Of a DNA stretch of 64,000 bases, positions 51,535 through 62,566 are shown one piece after another. Made by a program: the position numbers and the translations under genes. How positions within the stretch are numbered: position 1 is the first letter of the stretch; each line of letters starts with the position of its first letter. Source of the DNA: Alphaproteobacteria bacterium (GTDB lineage Bacteria; Pseudomonadota; Alphaproteobacteria; Rhizobiales; JAJFHC01); contig JAJFHD010000125.1 in NCBI GenBank assembly GCA_021775805.1, positions 124,001 to 188,000 on the forward strand. Reading direction: 5' to 3'. The notes under the pieces are model-generated. The model saw nothing but the letters and a program-made list of their open reading frames with translations. It was not told where the DNA came from and searched no databases.

Positions 51535-54500
51535 TCAGTTGTCATAAACATATGACTGAAGGGGGGTAACCGTCAATTGTCCAGACGCAAAAGCGTCAAT
51601 CGCCTGTGTCGCTGCAACCGCACCGGCGATCGTAGTGTAATAGGGTATCCGGTCGATCAGTGCGGAGCGCCTCAGGGAACGGCTGTCCAAAAGCGCCTGG
51701 GCGCCTTCAGTGGTGTTGAAAACCAGTTGTATGTCCCCGTTCTTGATGGCATCGACAATATGCGGACGGCCTTCGAGGACCTTGTTCACCTTCTCGCTCG
51801 GAATGCCGTTTTCCTGAAGAAACCTCTGGGTTCCGCTGGTGGCGATGATCTTGAAGCCCAGGTCGACTAGCTTGCGGACCGACGGCAAAATGCGTGGCTT
51901 GTCGCCGTCCTTGATCGAGATGAATGCGGAGCCGCCGGACGGGACAGCGGTGCTGCTGCCGAGCTGACTCTTGGCAAAGGCGATGGCAAAATTGCGGTCA
52001 AGCCCCATGACCTCGCCGGTCGAACGCATTTCCGGCCCCAGAATCGTGTCGACGCCCGGGAAACGGGCGAACGGGAAGACGGCCTCCTTGACGGCCACAT
52101 GGCTTAGATGCGGCTTGGTCAGACCAAACGATGCCAGTGTTTCCCCGGCCATGATCCGGGCGGCAATCTTGGCGAATGGCTTTCCGACCACCTTGGCGAC
52201 AAACGGTACGGTCCGGCTGGCACGCGGGTTGACTTCAAGGACGTAAATTTCTCCATCCTTGATGGCAAATTGCACGTTCATCAAGCCGACGACCTTCAGG
52301 GCGATTGCCAAGGCGGCGGTCTGTTCTTCCAGTGCCGAGATGATGTCATCGGGCAGGGAATGGGGCGGCAGGGAACAGGCACTGTCGCCGGAATGAACGC
52401 CGGCCTCCTCAATGTGCTCCATGATGCCGCAGATGAAGACGTCGCGGCGGTCAGCCAGCGCATCGACATCGACCTCAATGGCGTCCCGCAGGTAACTGTC
52501 GATCAACACCGGACTGGAACCCGAGACCACCACGGCTTCGGATATGTAGCGCTCAAGCTGAGCTGTGTCGTGGACGATTTCCATGGCGCGGCCGCCCAGG
52601 ACATAGGAAGGCCTGATGACAACCGGAAAGCCGACAGTCTGGGCTATTTCCCGGGCCTGGTCCTCGGTGGTGGCGATCCCGTTGTTGGGCTGAGTCAGGT
52701 CGAGGCGCTGCAAGAGATCCTTGAAGCGGTCGCGGTCTTCGGCCAGATCGATGGCGTCGGGGGATGTGCCAAGGATAGGAACGCCTGCTTTTTCGAGTGC
52801 CTCGGCGAGCTTGAGCGGCGTCTGGCCGCCGAACTGAACGATGACACCATGGACTGTGCCGCGCGAAGTTTCGCGCGCGATAATCTCCAGCACGTCTTCT
52901 TCCGTCAGCGGTTCGAAATAAAGCCGGTCGGAGGTATCATAATCGGTCGAGACGGTTTCGGGATTGCAATTGACCATGATGCTCTCGTAGCCGGCGTCGG
53001 CCAGCGAGAACGCCGCATGGCAACAGCAGTAGTCAAACTCGATGCCTTGGCCGATGCGGTTCGGCCCGCCGCCAAGAATGATTACCTTCCTGGCGTCGGA
53101 AGGACGGGATTCGTCGCTGTCAAAGGCCGAAGAGTTTTGTTCGTAGGTTGAATACATGTAGGCAGTCGGCGATTCGAACTCACCGGCGCAGGTGTCTATG
53201 CGCTTGTAATCCGGGCGGATATTCAGGGCGTGACGCAGTCCGGTAACTTCGGCGGGTGTAAGGCCAGACAATTCAGCAAGACGGTCGTCGGAAAATCCCA
53301 TGGACTTCAAAGCGCGGAAGTTCGGCTCATCGGCTGGTAGCCCGTGAACCCGGACACGCTCTTCGGTGTCAACGATCTCTTGAATCTCGGAGATGAACCA
53401 GGGATCGACATGGCACGACGCGTGGACCTGGTCGACTGTGAATCCCAGTCTCAGTGCCTGGGCTACATGCAACAGCCGGTCTGGCGTCGGCACCGCAAGG
53501 GCCGCTCGAATGGCATTCTTGTCGTCGTCCTTGCCCAATCCCTTGATCTCGATTTCGTTGAGGCCGGTAAGACCGGTTTCCATCGACCGCAGACCTTTCT
53601 GCAGGGACTCCTTGAAAGTGCGGCCGATCGACATGGCTTCGCCGACAGACTTCATGGCGGTGGTCAGGGTCGGTTCGGCGCCCGGAAATTTTTCAAATGC
53701 AAAACGCGGTATCTTGGTGACCACATAGTCGATGGTTGGTTCGAACGAGGCTGGCGTCAGGCCTTGGGTGATATCGTTGTCGAGTTCATCGAGGGTGTAG
53801 CCGACCGCGAGCCTGGCAGCGACCTTGGCAATCGGGAAACCGGTGGCCTTGGAGGCCAAAGCCGAGGACCGCGACACGCGTGGGTTCATCTCAATCACGA
53901 CCAGGCGTCCGTCGGCGGGGTTGACCGCAAACTGAACGTTGGACCCGCCGGTTTCGACCCCGATCTCGCGCAGAACCGCGATCGAGGCGTCGCGCATCAT
54001 CTGGAACTCCTTGTCGGTCAGGGTGAGCGCCGGGGCGACGGTGATGGAGTCGCCGGTGTGCACACCCATGGGGTCGATGTTCTCTATCGAGCAGACGATG
54101 ATGCAGTTGTCGTCGCGGTCGCGCACGACTTCCATTTCATATTCCTTCCAGCCGAGAACGGATTGCTCGACCAGAACTTCCGTCGTCGGCGAGGCGTCGA
54201 GGCCGCTTTCGACGATCTCGAAGTATTCCCGGCGGTTATAGGCGATACCACCACCTGTACCCCCCATGGTGAAGGAGGGACGTATGATCGCGGGCAGTCC
54301 GATGACTTCGAGGGCTTCTTCGGCCTCGCCCATGGAATGGGCAAGACGGGACGTGGGCGTCTCGAGACCGATCTTGTCCATGGCCGTGCGAAAGCGCTCG
54401 CGGTCTTCCGCCTTGTCGATGGCCTCGGCTGTCGCGCCGATCATCTCGACATCGAACTTCTCGAGCACGCCGTCGCGCCGCAGCGACAGGGCGGTGTTGA

Positions 54501-54786
54501 GGGCGGTTTGCCCGCCCATGGTCGGCAGAAGGGCGTCAGGGCGTTCTTTCTCGATGATCTTCGCGACGATCTCAGGTGTGATGGGCTCGATGTACGTGGC
54601 GTCCGCGAGATCCGGATCGGTCATGATGGTCGCAGGGTTGGAGTTGACCAGGATGATCCTGTACCCCTCATCCTTGAGTGCCTTGCAAGCCTGCGTTCCG
54701 GAATAATCAAATTCGCAGGCCTGCCCGATCACGATCGGACCGGCGCCTATGATGAGGATGCTCTTTATGTCTGTGCGTTTGGGCAT
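51535..54786 (-). CDS. carB: carbamoyl-phosphate synthase large subunit
   Basis: This 1083-residue protein makes carbamoyl phosphate for arginine and pyrimidines from bicarbonate, ATP and ammonia tunnelled from CarA. Two homologous ATP-grasp halves are visible: KSILIIGAGPIVIGQACEFDYSGTQ at the start of the first and VIILGGGPNRIGQGIEFDYCC near residue 570. MNPRVSRSSALASKATGFPIAK and VNPRASRTVPFVAKV close each half. The C-terminal allosteric MGS-like domain contains GVDTILGPEMRSTGEVMG at its entry. It is separated from carA by a peptidase gene on the other strand. Confidence 0.98.
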   Translation of the reverse strand: MPKRTDIKSILIIGAGPIVIGQACEFDYSGTQACKALKDEGYRIILVNSNPATIMTDPDLADATYIEPITPEIVAKIIEKERPDALLPTMGGQTALNTALSLRRDGVLEKFDVEMIGATAEAIDKAEDRERFRTAMDKIGLETPTSRLAHSMGEAEEALEVIGLPAIIRPSFTMGGTGGGIAYNRREYFEIVESGLDASPTTEVLVEQSVLGWKEYEMEVVRDRDDNCIIVCSIENIDPMGVHTGDSITVAPALTLTDKEFQMMRDASIAVLREIGVETGGSNVQFAVNPADGRLVVIEMNPRVSRSSALASKATGFPIAKVAARLAVGYTLDELDNDITQGLTPASFEPTIDYVVTKIPRFAFEKFPGAEPTLTTAMKSVGEAMSIGRTFKESLQKGLRSMETGLTGLNEIEIKGLGKDDDKNAIRAALAVPTPDRLLHVAQALRLGFTVDQVHASCHVDPWFISEIQEIVDTEERVRVHGLPADEPNFRALKSMGFSDDRLAELSGLTPAEVTGLRHALNIRPDYKRIDTCAGEFESPTAYMYSTYEQNSSAFDSDESRPSDARKVIILGGGPNRIGQGIEFDYCCCHAAFSLADAGYESIMVNCNPETVSTDYDTSDRLYFEPLTEEDVLEIIARETSRGTVHGVIVQFGGQTPLKLAEALEKAGVPILGTSPDAIDLAEDRDRFKDLLQRLDLTQPNNGIATTEDQAREIAQTVGFPVVIRPSYVLGGRAMEIVHDTAQLERYISEAVVVSGSSPVLIDSYLRDAIEVDVDALADRRDVFICGIMEHIEEAGVHSGDSACSLPPHSLPDDIISALEEQTAALAIALKVVGLMNVQFAIKDGEIYVLEVNPRASRTVPFVAKVVGKPFAKIAARIMAGETLASFGLTKPHLSHVAVKEAVFPFARFPGVDTILGPEMRSTGEVMGLDRNFAIAFAKSQLGSSTAVPSGGSAFISIKDGDKPRILPSVRKLVDLGFKIIATSGTQRFLQENGIPSEKVNKVLEGRPHIVDAIKNGDIQLVFNTTEGAQALLDSRSLRRSALIDRIPYYTTIAGAVAATQAIDAFASGQLTVTPLQSYVYDN

Positions 54787-54912
54787 GGCGTTCGGTCGGT
54801 CCGGTTGATTGCAGGCCTGTGCAGGCGTGGTCTGGTCATGGTATAACGGGTGTTGTCGGTACTCAGTACGACGTTTCTATAGTCGGTCTTGTGAAGAGGT
54901 TAAAGAGGAGCC

Positions 54913-55764
54913 ATGGCCCTCAGAGGATTTGGCAGAAGACGCCGCCAACATGGCCGGCGCGGCCGTTTCAAGATCTGGCCGCTCCTGATCTTCGCCGTGT
55001 TTGGTGTGTATTACTATTTCTCCAATCAGGAAACCGTTCCCGTCACCGGTCGGAACCAGATGGTGACCATGGACCGCAAACAGGAGATGCAACTGGGACT
55101 TGCGTCCTACAAGGATGTCCTGCGCAAGTCCCGGGTGGTGAAGAGCGGTGAGCTTGTCGACATCGTCAATGATATCGGACGGCGTATCGCCAAGGCTGCG
55201 GCCAAGGACGATCCCGGGTTCCAGTGGGAATTCAACATTATCCAGTCCGATCAGGCCAACGCGTTCGCACTGCCTGGAGGCAAGGTGGCCTTTTACACCG
55301 GTATTCTGCCGATCGCCAAGAACCGGGACGGTATCGCTGCAATCATGGGGCACGAGATTGCCCATGCGATTGCCCGTCACGGCGCTGAGCGCATGGCCAC
55401 CCAGCAACTTGTCCAGTGGGGGCAGATGGCGGTGGGCATGGCGGCCGGCGAGCTTGACGTGCAAACCCAGCAGATGATCATGGGCGCGTTTGGCATTGGT
55501 GCGCAATATGGTGCCTTGCTGCCGTTTTCGCGCAAGCACGAATCCGAGGCCGATTATATCGGACTGATCTATCTGGCGCGGGCCTGTTTCGATCCACGCG
55601 AGGCGCCAAAGCTTTGGCAACGGATGGGACAGGCATCGAAAAGCCGTGGCAAGCAGCCGTCGGAATTCATGTCGACACACCCAAGTCCGGATACGCGCAT
55701 CCAGCAATTCAAGGCGTGGATGCCGGAAGCGCTTGAAGTGCGCAAGCAACATTGCGGGTCGTGA
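54913..55764 (+). CDS. M48-family metallopeptidase
   Basis: This 283-residue zinc peptidase has an Arg-rich N-terminus then a membrane anchor (IWPLLIFAVFGVYYYF), the HExxH motif in GHEIAHAIARHGAERM, the third ligand Glu in RKHESEADYIGL, and the C-terminal STHPSPDTRIQQ typical of the Oma1/BepA-like group. It has no lipobox. GAGGAG precedes the ATG. It probably serves envelope protein quality control. It sits between carA and carB on the opposite strand. Confidence 0.93.
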   Translation: MALRGFGRRRRQHGRRGRFKIWPLLIFAVFGVYYYFSNQETVPVTGRNQMVTMDRKQEMQLGLASYKDVLRKSRVVKSGELVDIVNDIGRRIAKAAAKDDPGFQWEFNIIQSDQANAFALPGGKVAFYTGILPIAKNRDGIAAIMGHEIAHAIARHGAERMATQQLVQWGQMAVGMAAGELDVQTQQMIMGAFGIGAQYGALLPFSRKHESEADYIGLIYLARACFDPREAPKLWQRMGQASKSRGKQPSEFMSTHPSPDTRIQQFKAWMPEALEVRKQHCGS

Positions 55765-55877
55765 ATGCGGGAACAGGGCGGCGCTGGATCCCGAATGTGA
55801 CAAGAGGCGCATTATCGAATCGGCTGGTAAATTCTGGAGACGGTCCCCGAAAACATGACAACGCGTGACGGTGGCGG

Positions 55878-57110
55878 TCAACGCCGGGCCTCCATAAGGC
55901 CGGCAAATCGTTCAAACAGATAGTGACTGTCGCGAGGGCCGGGCGAGGCTTCGGGATGATACTGAACTGAAAATATCGGTTTGCCCGTTACCGTCAGGCC
56001 GCAGTTTGTGCCGTCAAACAGCGACTCGTGCGTTTGTTCGACCCCGGCAGGCAGGGTCGTTTCATCAACCGTGAAACCATGGTTCATGGATGTGATTTCA
56101 ACCTTGCCGGTGGTGTGATCCTTGACCGGATGATTGGCGCCATGATGCCCCTGGTGCATCTTCCTGGTCCGGGCACCAAGCGAAAGCGCCAATATCTGGT
56201 GTCCGAGGCAGATCCCGAATACCGGCAATCCGCTGGCCACCAGTTTCTTGACTTCAGGAATTGCATATGTGCCGGTGGCGGCGGGATCGCCTGGGCCATT
56301 TGACAGGAATATGCCGTCCGGCTGCAAGGCCAGGATGTCGTCTGCACTGGCGGTTGCGGGCACGACTGTCGTGCGGCATCCGACATTGGCGAGACACCGC
56401 AGAATGTTGCGCTTCATACCGTAGTCGACGGCGACGACATGGAACTTTGGGCTCTCGAGAACGCCGAAACCTTCGTTCCAGATCCATCCGGTCTGATCCC
56501 ACGTGTAGCGCTGACCACAGGTCACTTCGATGGCAAGATCCATGCCTTCAAGGCCGGGCCACGCGGCCGCCTTGGCCTGCAGGGCGTCGACATCGAATTT
56601 TCCGTCAGGATCATGAGCGATAACCGCGTTGGGCATACCCCGGTCCCGAATGAGGGCGGTAAGGGCGCGGGTGTCTACATTGCCAATCCCTACAATCGAG
56701 CGTGTTGCGAGCCAGTCGCTCAGGTGGCGGCTGGCGCGATAGTTCGAGGGCTGGGTCACCGGCGCTCTCAGAACCGCGCCGCGAACGCCGGACGCCCCTG
56801 CCATATTGGCCGTCTCGATGTCCTCGTCGTTGACGCCGACATTGCCGATATGCGGGAACGTGAATGTGATGATCTGGCCGGCATAGGACGGATCGGTGAG
56901 CACCTCTTGATAACCGGTCATGGCGGTATTGAAGCAGACTTCGCCGACCGCATCGCCGCTGGCTCCCAGGCCCTGGCCTTCGAGCACGGTTCCATCAGCC
57001 AACACAAGAAGAGCTGTCGTCGGAATGTCGCCCCAGGCGCGCGCGTCCGGTCTGACGATGTCCGCCGAACCGGCGTTGCCAGGTCCGAGCGTGATGTCAG
57101 TGTCTTTCAT
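55878..57110 (-). CDS. carA: carbamoyl-phosphate synthase small subunit
   Basis: This 410-residue glutaminase subunit supplies ammonia to CarB. The N-terminal domain has GEVCFNTAMTGYQEVLTDPSYAGQ. The class I glutamine amidotransferase domain has the nucleophile Cys in VFGICLGHQILALSLGA and the His/Glu pair in VQYHPEASPGP. About 25 extra residues precede the usual start (TTALLVLADGTV); GGAGG lies 6-10 bases before this ATG, supporting it. Confidence 0.97.
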   Translation of the reverse strand: MKDTDITLGPGNAGSADIVRPDARAWGDIPTTALLVLADGTVLEGQGLGASGDAVGEVCFNTAMTGYQEVLTDPSYAGQIITFTFPHIGNVGVNDEDIETANMAGASGVRGAVLRAPVTQPSNYRASRHLSDWLATRSIVGIGNVDTRALTALIRDRGMPNAVIAHDPDGKFDVDALQAKAAAWPGLEGMDLAIEVTCGQRYTWDQTGWIWNEGFGVLESPKFHVVAVDYGMKRNILRCLANVGCRTTVVPATASADDILALQPDGIFLSNGPGDPAATGTYAIPEVKKLVASGLPVFGICLGHQILALSLGARTRKMHQGHHGANHPVKDHTTGKVEITSMNHGFTVDETTLPAGVEQTHESLFDGTNCGLTVTGKPIFSVQYHPEASPGPRDSHYLFERFAGLMEARR

Positions 57111-57367
57111 TGTCGTGCTCCAAAGGAGGAACGGAAACCGGCGTGCACGTAAATTTGCGACTGATCGGTGTCGCCCGGCATTTGCACTGAAATTTCGAGT
57201 GTGGCCAAATTGCGCCGGACAATAGTGAAATCCCCGTGTGCCGTCAACAGCCGTGGGAAAAATATTTAATTGTGATTTTTCAACGAGTTATACAACGTCA
57301 GGAAGATTGCCCTGACGGCAGGAAAAGGGGTATGGTGACGGCTTGGGAAATCAGTATCGAGAGTCAT

Positions 57368-57832
57368 ATGAGTGAGCGTATTCGCGAGCGGATCAATTCC
57401 GCTCTCAAGGAGTCTGTCAAGGCGCAGAACAAGACCAGGACGTCGACTTTGCGCCTGGTGAATGCTGCTATCAAGGATCGCGACATCGCTTCAAGAACGT
57501 CAGGTGTCGATGACGGTGTATCTGACACTGAAATTCTCGATATTCTGGCGAAAATGATCAAACAACGCCGGGAATCCGTGCAAACCTATGAAGAAGCCGG
57601 TCGGGTGGAACTCGCAGACCGCGAGTCGCAGGAAATAGAGATCATTGCCGAATTCATGCCGCGCCAGATGGAGAACGGGGAAGTCGAACAGGCATGCAAG
57701 GAAGTCGTGGAGGAAATCGGCGCCGAAGGCCTGAAGGACATGGGCCGCACAATGGCGGCGTTGAAGGAACGTTTTGCAGGCCGTATGGATTTTGGCAAGG
57801 CGAGCGGTCTTGTCAAAGGCCTGCTGGGGTAG
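57368..57832 (+). CDS. GatB/YqeY-domain protein
   Basis: This 154-residue protein of the YqeY family shares its fold with the C-terminal domain of GatB. It has SERIRERINSALKESVKAQNKTRTSTLRLV at the start, MIKQRRESVQTYEEAGRVELADRE in the middle and MGRTMAALKERFAGRMDFGKASGLVK at the end. The frame is open from 57236, but the family begins at the ATG at 57368. It lies between carA and dnaG, a conserved alphaproteobacterial position. Confidence 0.93.
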   Translation: MSERIRERINSALKESVKAQNKTRTSTLRLVNAAIKDRDIASRTSGVDDGVSDTEILDILAKMIKQRRESVQTYEEAGRVELADRESQEIEIIAEFMPRQMENGEVEQACKEVVEEIGAEGLKDMGRTMAALKERFAGRMDFGKASGLVKGLLG

Positions 57833-57918
57833 GGCACAAACACGACCAAAAGCGTCTTTGTCGCTTCCCGGTCCAGCCCCCGCGCCGTGCGATCCGCCTT
57901 GTGTGAAAATGGAGGGGC

Positions 57919-58314
57919 ATGATGAGTGGGGTGGCATTCTGGTTCTTTTTGGCAGCGATTTTCTACGGACTTCTGGGCCTGGCTCTGGGATTGCAGATGG
58001 CGATCAGCGAGGACCATGGACCCATGCCGGTTCATGCGCACATCATGGTCATCGGTTGGCTTAGCTTTGCGATTTTCGGGTTTTTCTACATTCAGTTCGC
58101 CGACACGGTGGCGAGGTTTGCATCACTGGTGCACGCTTGGTCGTCACAGGTTTCACTTGTCGGACTGATAGCCGGCCTGTGGCTCGTCTACACCGGCAAT
58201 GACGCCTTCGTGCCCCTGGCTGCTGGGGCATCGGTCGTCTACGCCCTGTCTTTTTGTGTTTTTGCCTATGTGGCTTTCCCGGTTCTGATCAAACTGCACA
58301 AGGCACGCGGCTGA
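57919..58314 (+). CDS. four-helix membrane protein, cytochrome-oxidase-like
   Basis: This 131-residue protein has four predicted transmembrane helices. The second begins with conserved His residues (PVHAHIMVIGWLSFAIFGFFYIQF), and another His lies before helix three (LVHAWSSQVSLVG). The pattern recalls fragments of heme-copper oxidase subunit I, and similar small proteins are often annotated that way, but it is far too short to be an oxidase. GGAGG precedes two adjacent ATG codons. Function unknown. Confidence 0.72.
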   Translation: MMSGVAFWFFLAAIFYGLLGLALGLQMAISEDHGPMPVHAHIMVIGWLSFAIFGFFYIQFADTVARFASLVHAWSSQVSLVGLIAGLWLVYTGNDAFVPLAAGASVVYALSFCVFAYVAFPVLIKLHKARG

Positions 58315-58437
58315 AAACCGTGATCGGGGTCAATGGGAAATTGACCGCCTAAGGTGAAGTGATTCGCTTCGGTCTGAACTTACCGGCTATAGTTGGGGCG
58401 ATCAGCCCGAATCAATGCCCAAACCGCCGTTGGTGAC

Positions 58438-60399
58438 ATGAACTTTCCGCAATCCTTTCTGGACGAGATCAGAGCCCGGCTCCCGGTCTCGGAAGTGGTC
58501 GCGCGACGGGTCAAGCTTACCCGGAAAGGCCGGGAATTTGTCGGGTTGAGCCCGTTCAATCCAGAAAAGACGCCCTCGTTTACGGTCAACGACCAGAAGG
58601 GTTTCTACCACTGTTTCTCATCGGGCAAGCACGGCGATATCTTCGGGTTTCTGATTGATGTAGACGGATTGGCCTTTCCCGAGGCGGTCGAGCGGTTGGC
58701 CCATGACGCCGGGGTGCCGATGCCCGAGCGTACCGAAGCCGATGTCCAGCGCGAGGAAACACGGGCAGGCCTCGTCGAAGTAATGGAGATGGCCGCCCGG
58801 TTCTTCGAAGATCAGCTCGAGCGGGAGGCCGGGGCAGCGGCGCGGGGATACCTGTCGGACCGGGGACTGGCGGTGAAGGTCCAGAAGTCCTTTCGTCTGG
58901 GGTATGCCCCGGCAAGCCGCAGTGCTCTCAAGTCCCACCTGGCGACCCAGGGCGTCGATCAGGCGCAAATGGTCGAGGCCGGTTTGCTGATCGCAGGTGA
59001 CGATATTCCGGTTTCCTATGACCGGTTCAGGGACCGGGTGATGTTTCCGATTGAGGACCAGCGTGGCCGGGTCATCGCCTTCGGTGGCCGGGCGTTGTCC
59101 GCCGATGTGCCCGCCAAATACCTGAACTCACCGGAAACACCGCTGTTTCATAAAGGCTCGATTCTTTACAATTTTGCGCGCGCCCGGAAATCGGCACATG
59201 ATGCCGGCACCATAATCGCCGTGGAAGGGTACATGGATGTCATCGCGCTGTCGGCGGCCGGCTTCGAGAATGCGGTGGCACCACTTGGAACAGCGCTGAC
59301 CCCAGACCAGATCGGTCTTTTGTGGCGGGCAGCGCCTGAGCCCATCTTGTGTTTTGACGGCGATCGGGCAGGTCTGAAGGCTGCCTATCGTGCGGTGGAA
59401 ACCGCCTTGCCACTTCTGAAGCCTGGACACTCGATCAATTTTGCCCTCCTGCCGGAAGGGGTTGATCCCGATGACCTGTTGCGCGAGCACGGACGTGCGG
59501 CGCTCGATCAGGTGCTTGCCGGTGCCAGGACGCTTGCGGAGATGCTGTGGTCACGGGAATACTCCGGCGGCGACTGGTCGACGCCGGAGCGCCGCGCCTT
59601 GCTGGAACAGCGGGTTGGCGATCTGGTGAGACAGATATCCGACCCGGCAATCCAGCGCTACTACCAGCAGGAAATGCGCGCGAGATTCGAAAAGTACCTG
59701 AACCGGCGAGGGGCGAAGGGCCGTGCCAGCAGGCCAGGGCCGTCATGGGGCGGTGGCAATCAGGGCTGGAAACGCGGAAAATCAGGGAATCGGCGTGACT
59801 GGGGGGGCAGACCAGGCACCGAAGCGCCCGCTTCAAGTGCGTTGCGCAGCAGCAATCTGGTGACACAATTCAACTTTGCAGCGCCGCATCGCGAGCTGAT
59901 AATCGTACTTGCGGTGTTTAATCACCCGTTTTTGCTCGAAAATTACGCAGAAGAGTTTTCAGATGTGGAATTAACGAGCAACGACCTTGACAGACTGCGG
60001 ACGGAAATTCTAGATATCGCGGCCCATTGTGTGCCCCTTGACAGGCGCACCCTTAGGGACCAGTTGGAAAAGAGCGGAACGCTCGGATCGATCGAACGGT
60101 TGAAGGACGGGCTTTCGCACAAGAGTGATCGGTTTATCGAAGCCGATGCAGCAGAATTCGATGCAGAGACGGGTTGGCGGCATACGCTCGCTTTGCACCG
60201 CAAGTCGCTGACGCTGCAAAAGGAACTAAGAGCTGCCGAACTGGCGTTTGAACAGGACGGCAGCGGCGAGAATTTCGAACGGCTCAAGGACATTCTTGAA
60301 CAGGTCTCGAGCACGGACGGAACAGAGGCCATTGTAGATGGGTTTGGCGAAGCGTTGCAGGACAAAACCGAATGGGCGTATGGGCGGTCCCATGGTTAA
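58438..60399 (+). CDS. dnaG: DNA primase with degenerate zinc finger
   Basis: DnaG makes RNA primers for replication. The 653-residue protein has the N-terminal CHC2-type domain, the TOPRIM catalytic core (IIAVEGYMDVIALSAAGFENAVAPLGT; FDGDRAGLKAAYR) and a C-terminal helicase-binding region after a Gly/Arg-rich linker (about 420-470). Of the four zinc ligands of E. coli DnaG only Cys59 remains; the others are Ser38, Asn41 and Ser62, so zinc binding is lost. The frame is open from 58393; the ATG at 58438 matches the family start MNFPQSFLDEIRARLP. rpoD follows after 154 bases. Confidence 0.97.
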   Translation: MNFPQSFLDEIRARLPVSEVVARRVKLTRKGREFVGLSPFNPEKTPSFTVNDQKGFYHCFSSGKHGDIFGFLIDVDGLAFPEAVERLAHDAGVPMPERTEADVQREETRAGLVEVMEMAARFFEDQLEREAGAAARGYLSDRGLAVKVQKSFRLGYAPASRSALKSHLATQGVDQAQMVEAGLLIAGDDIPVSYDRFRDRVMFPIEDQRGRVIAFGGRALSADVPAKYLNSPETPLFHKGSILYNFARARKSAHDAGTIIAVEGYMDVIALSAAGFENAVAPLGTALTPDQIGLLWRAAPEPILCFDGDRAGLKAAYRAVETALPLLKPGHSINFALLPEGVDPDDLLREHGRAALDQVLAGARTLAEMLWSREYSGGDWSTPERRALLEQRVGDLVRQISDPAIQRYYQQEMRARFEKYLNRRGAKGRASRPGPSWGGGNQGWKRGKSGNRRDWGGRPGTEAPASSALRSSNLVTQFNFAAPHRELIIVLAVFNHPFLLENYAEEFSDVELTSNDLDRLRTEILDIAAHCVPLDRRTLRDQLEKSGTLGSIERLKDGLSHKSDRFIEADAAEFDAETGWRHTLALHRKSLTLQKELRAAELAFEQDGSGENFERLKDILEQVSSTDGTEAIVDGFGEALQDKTEWAYGRSHG

Positions 60400-60553
60400 T
60401 TCGTACTTAAGACACTTCGCTTAAAAGCAGGACAGTTGGCTGGACTTGATGATTCACGCGTGCGGATGAATCGTCATGCATCCGGGCATGGAACATTTTT
60501 ACAGCGACGTAAGCCCGGGCAGACCGGCCGGCGCTGTGGTGGAGACATGGTGT

Positions 60554-62554
<2,001 letters not shown>

Positions 62555-62566
62555 TTGTTTTTGCAA

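Noticed and set aside
53344..54846. 500-codon frame antisense to carB
   Set aside because: carB is unambiguous on the other strand and the antisense translation shows no domain.
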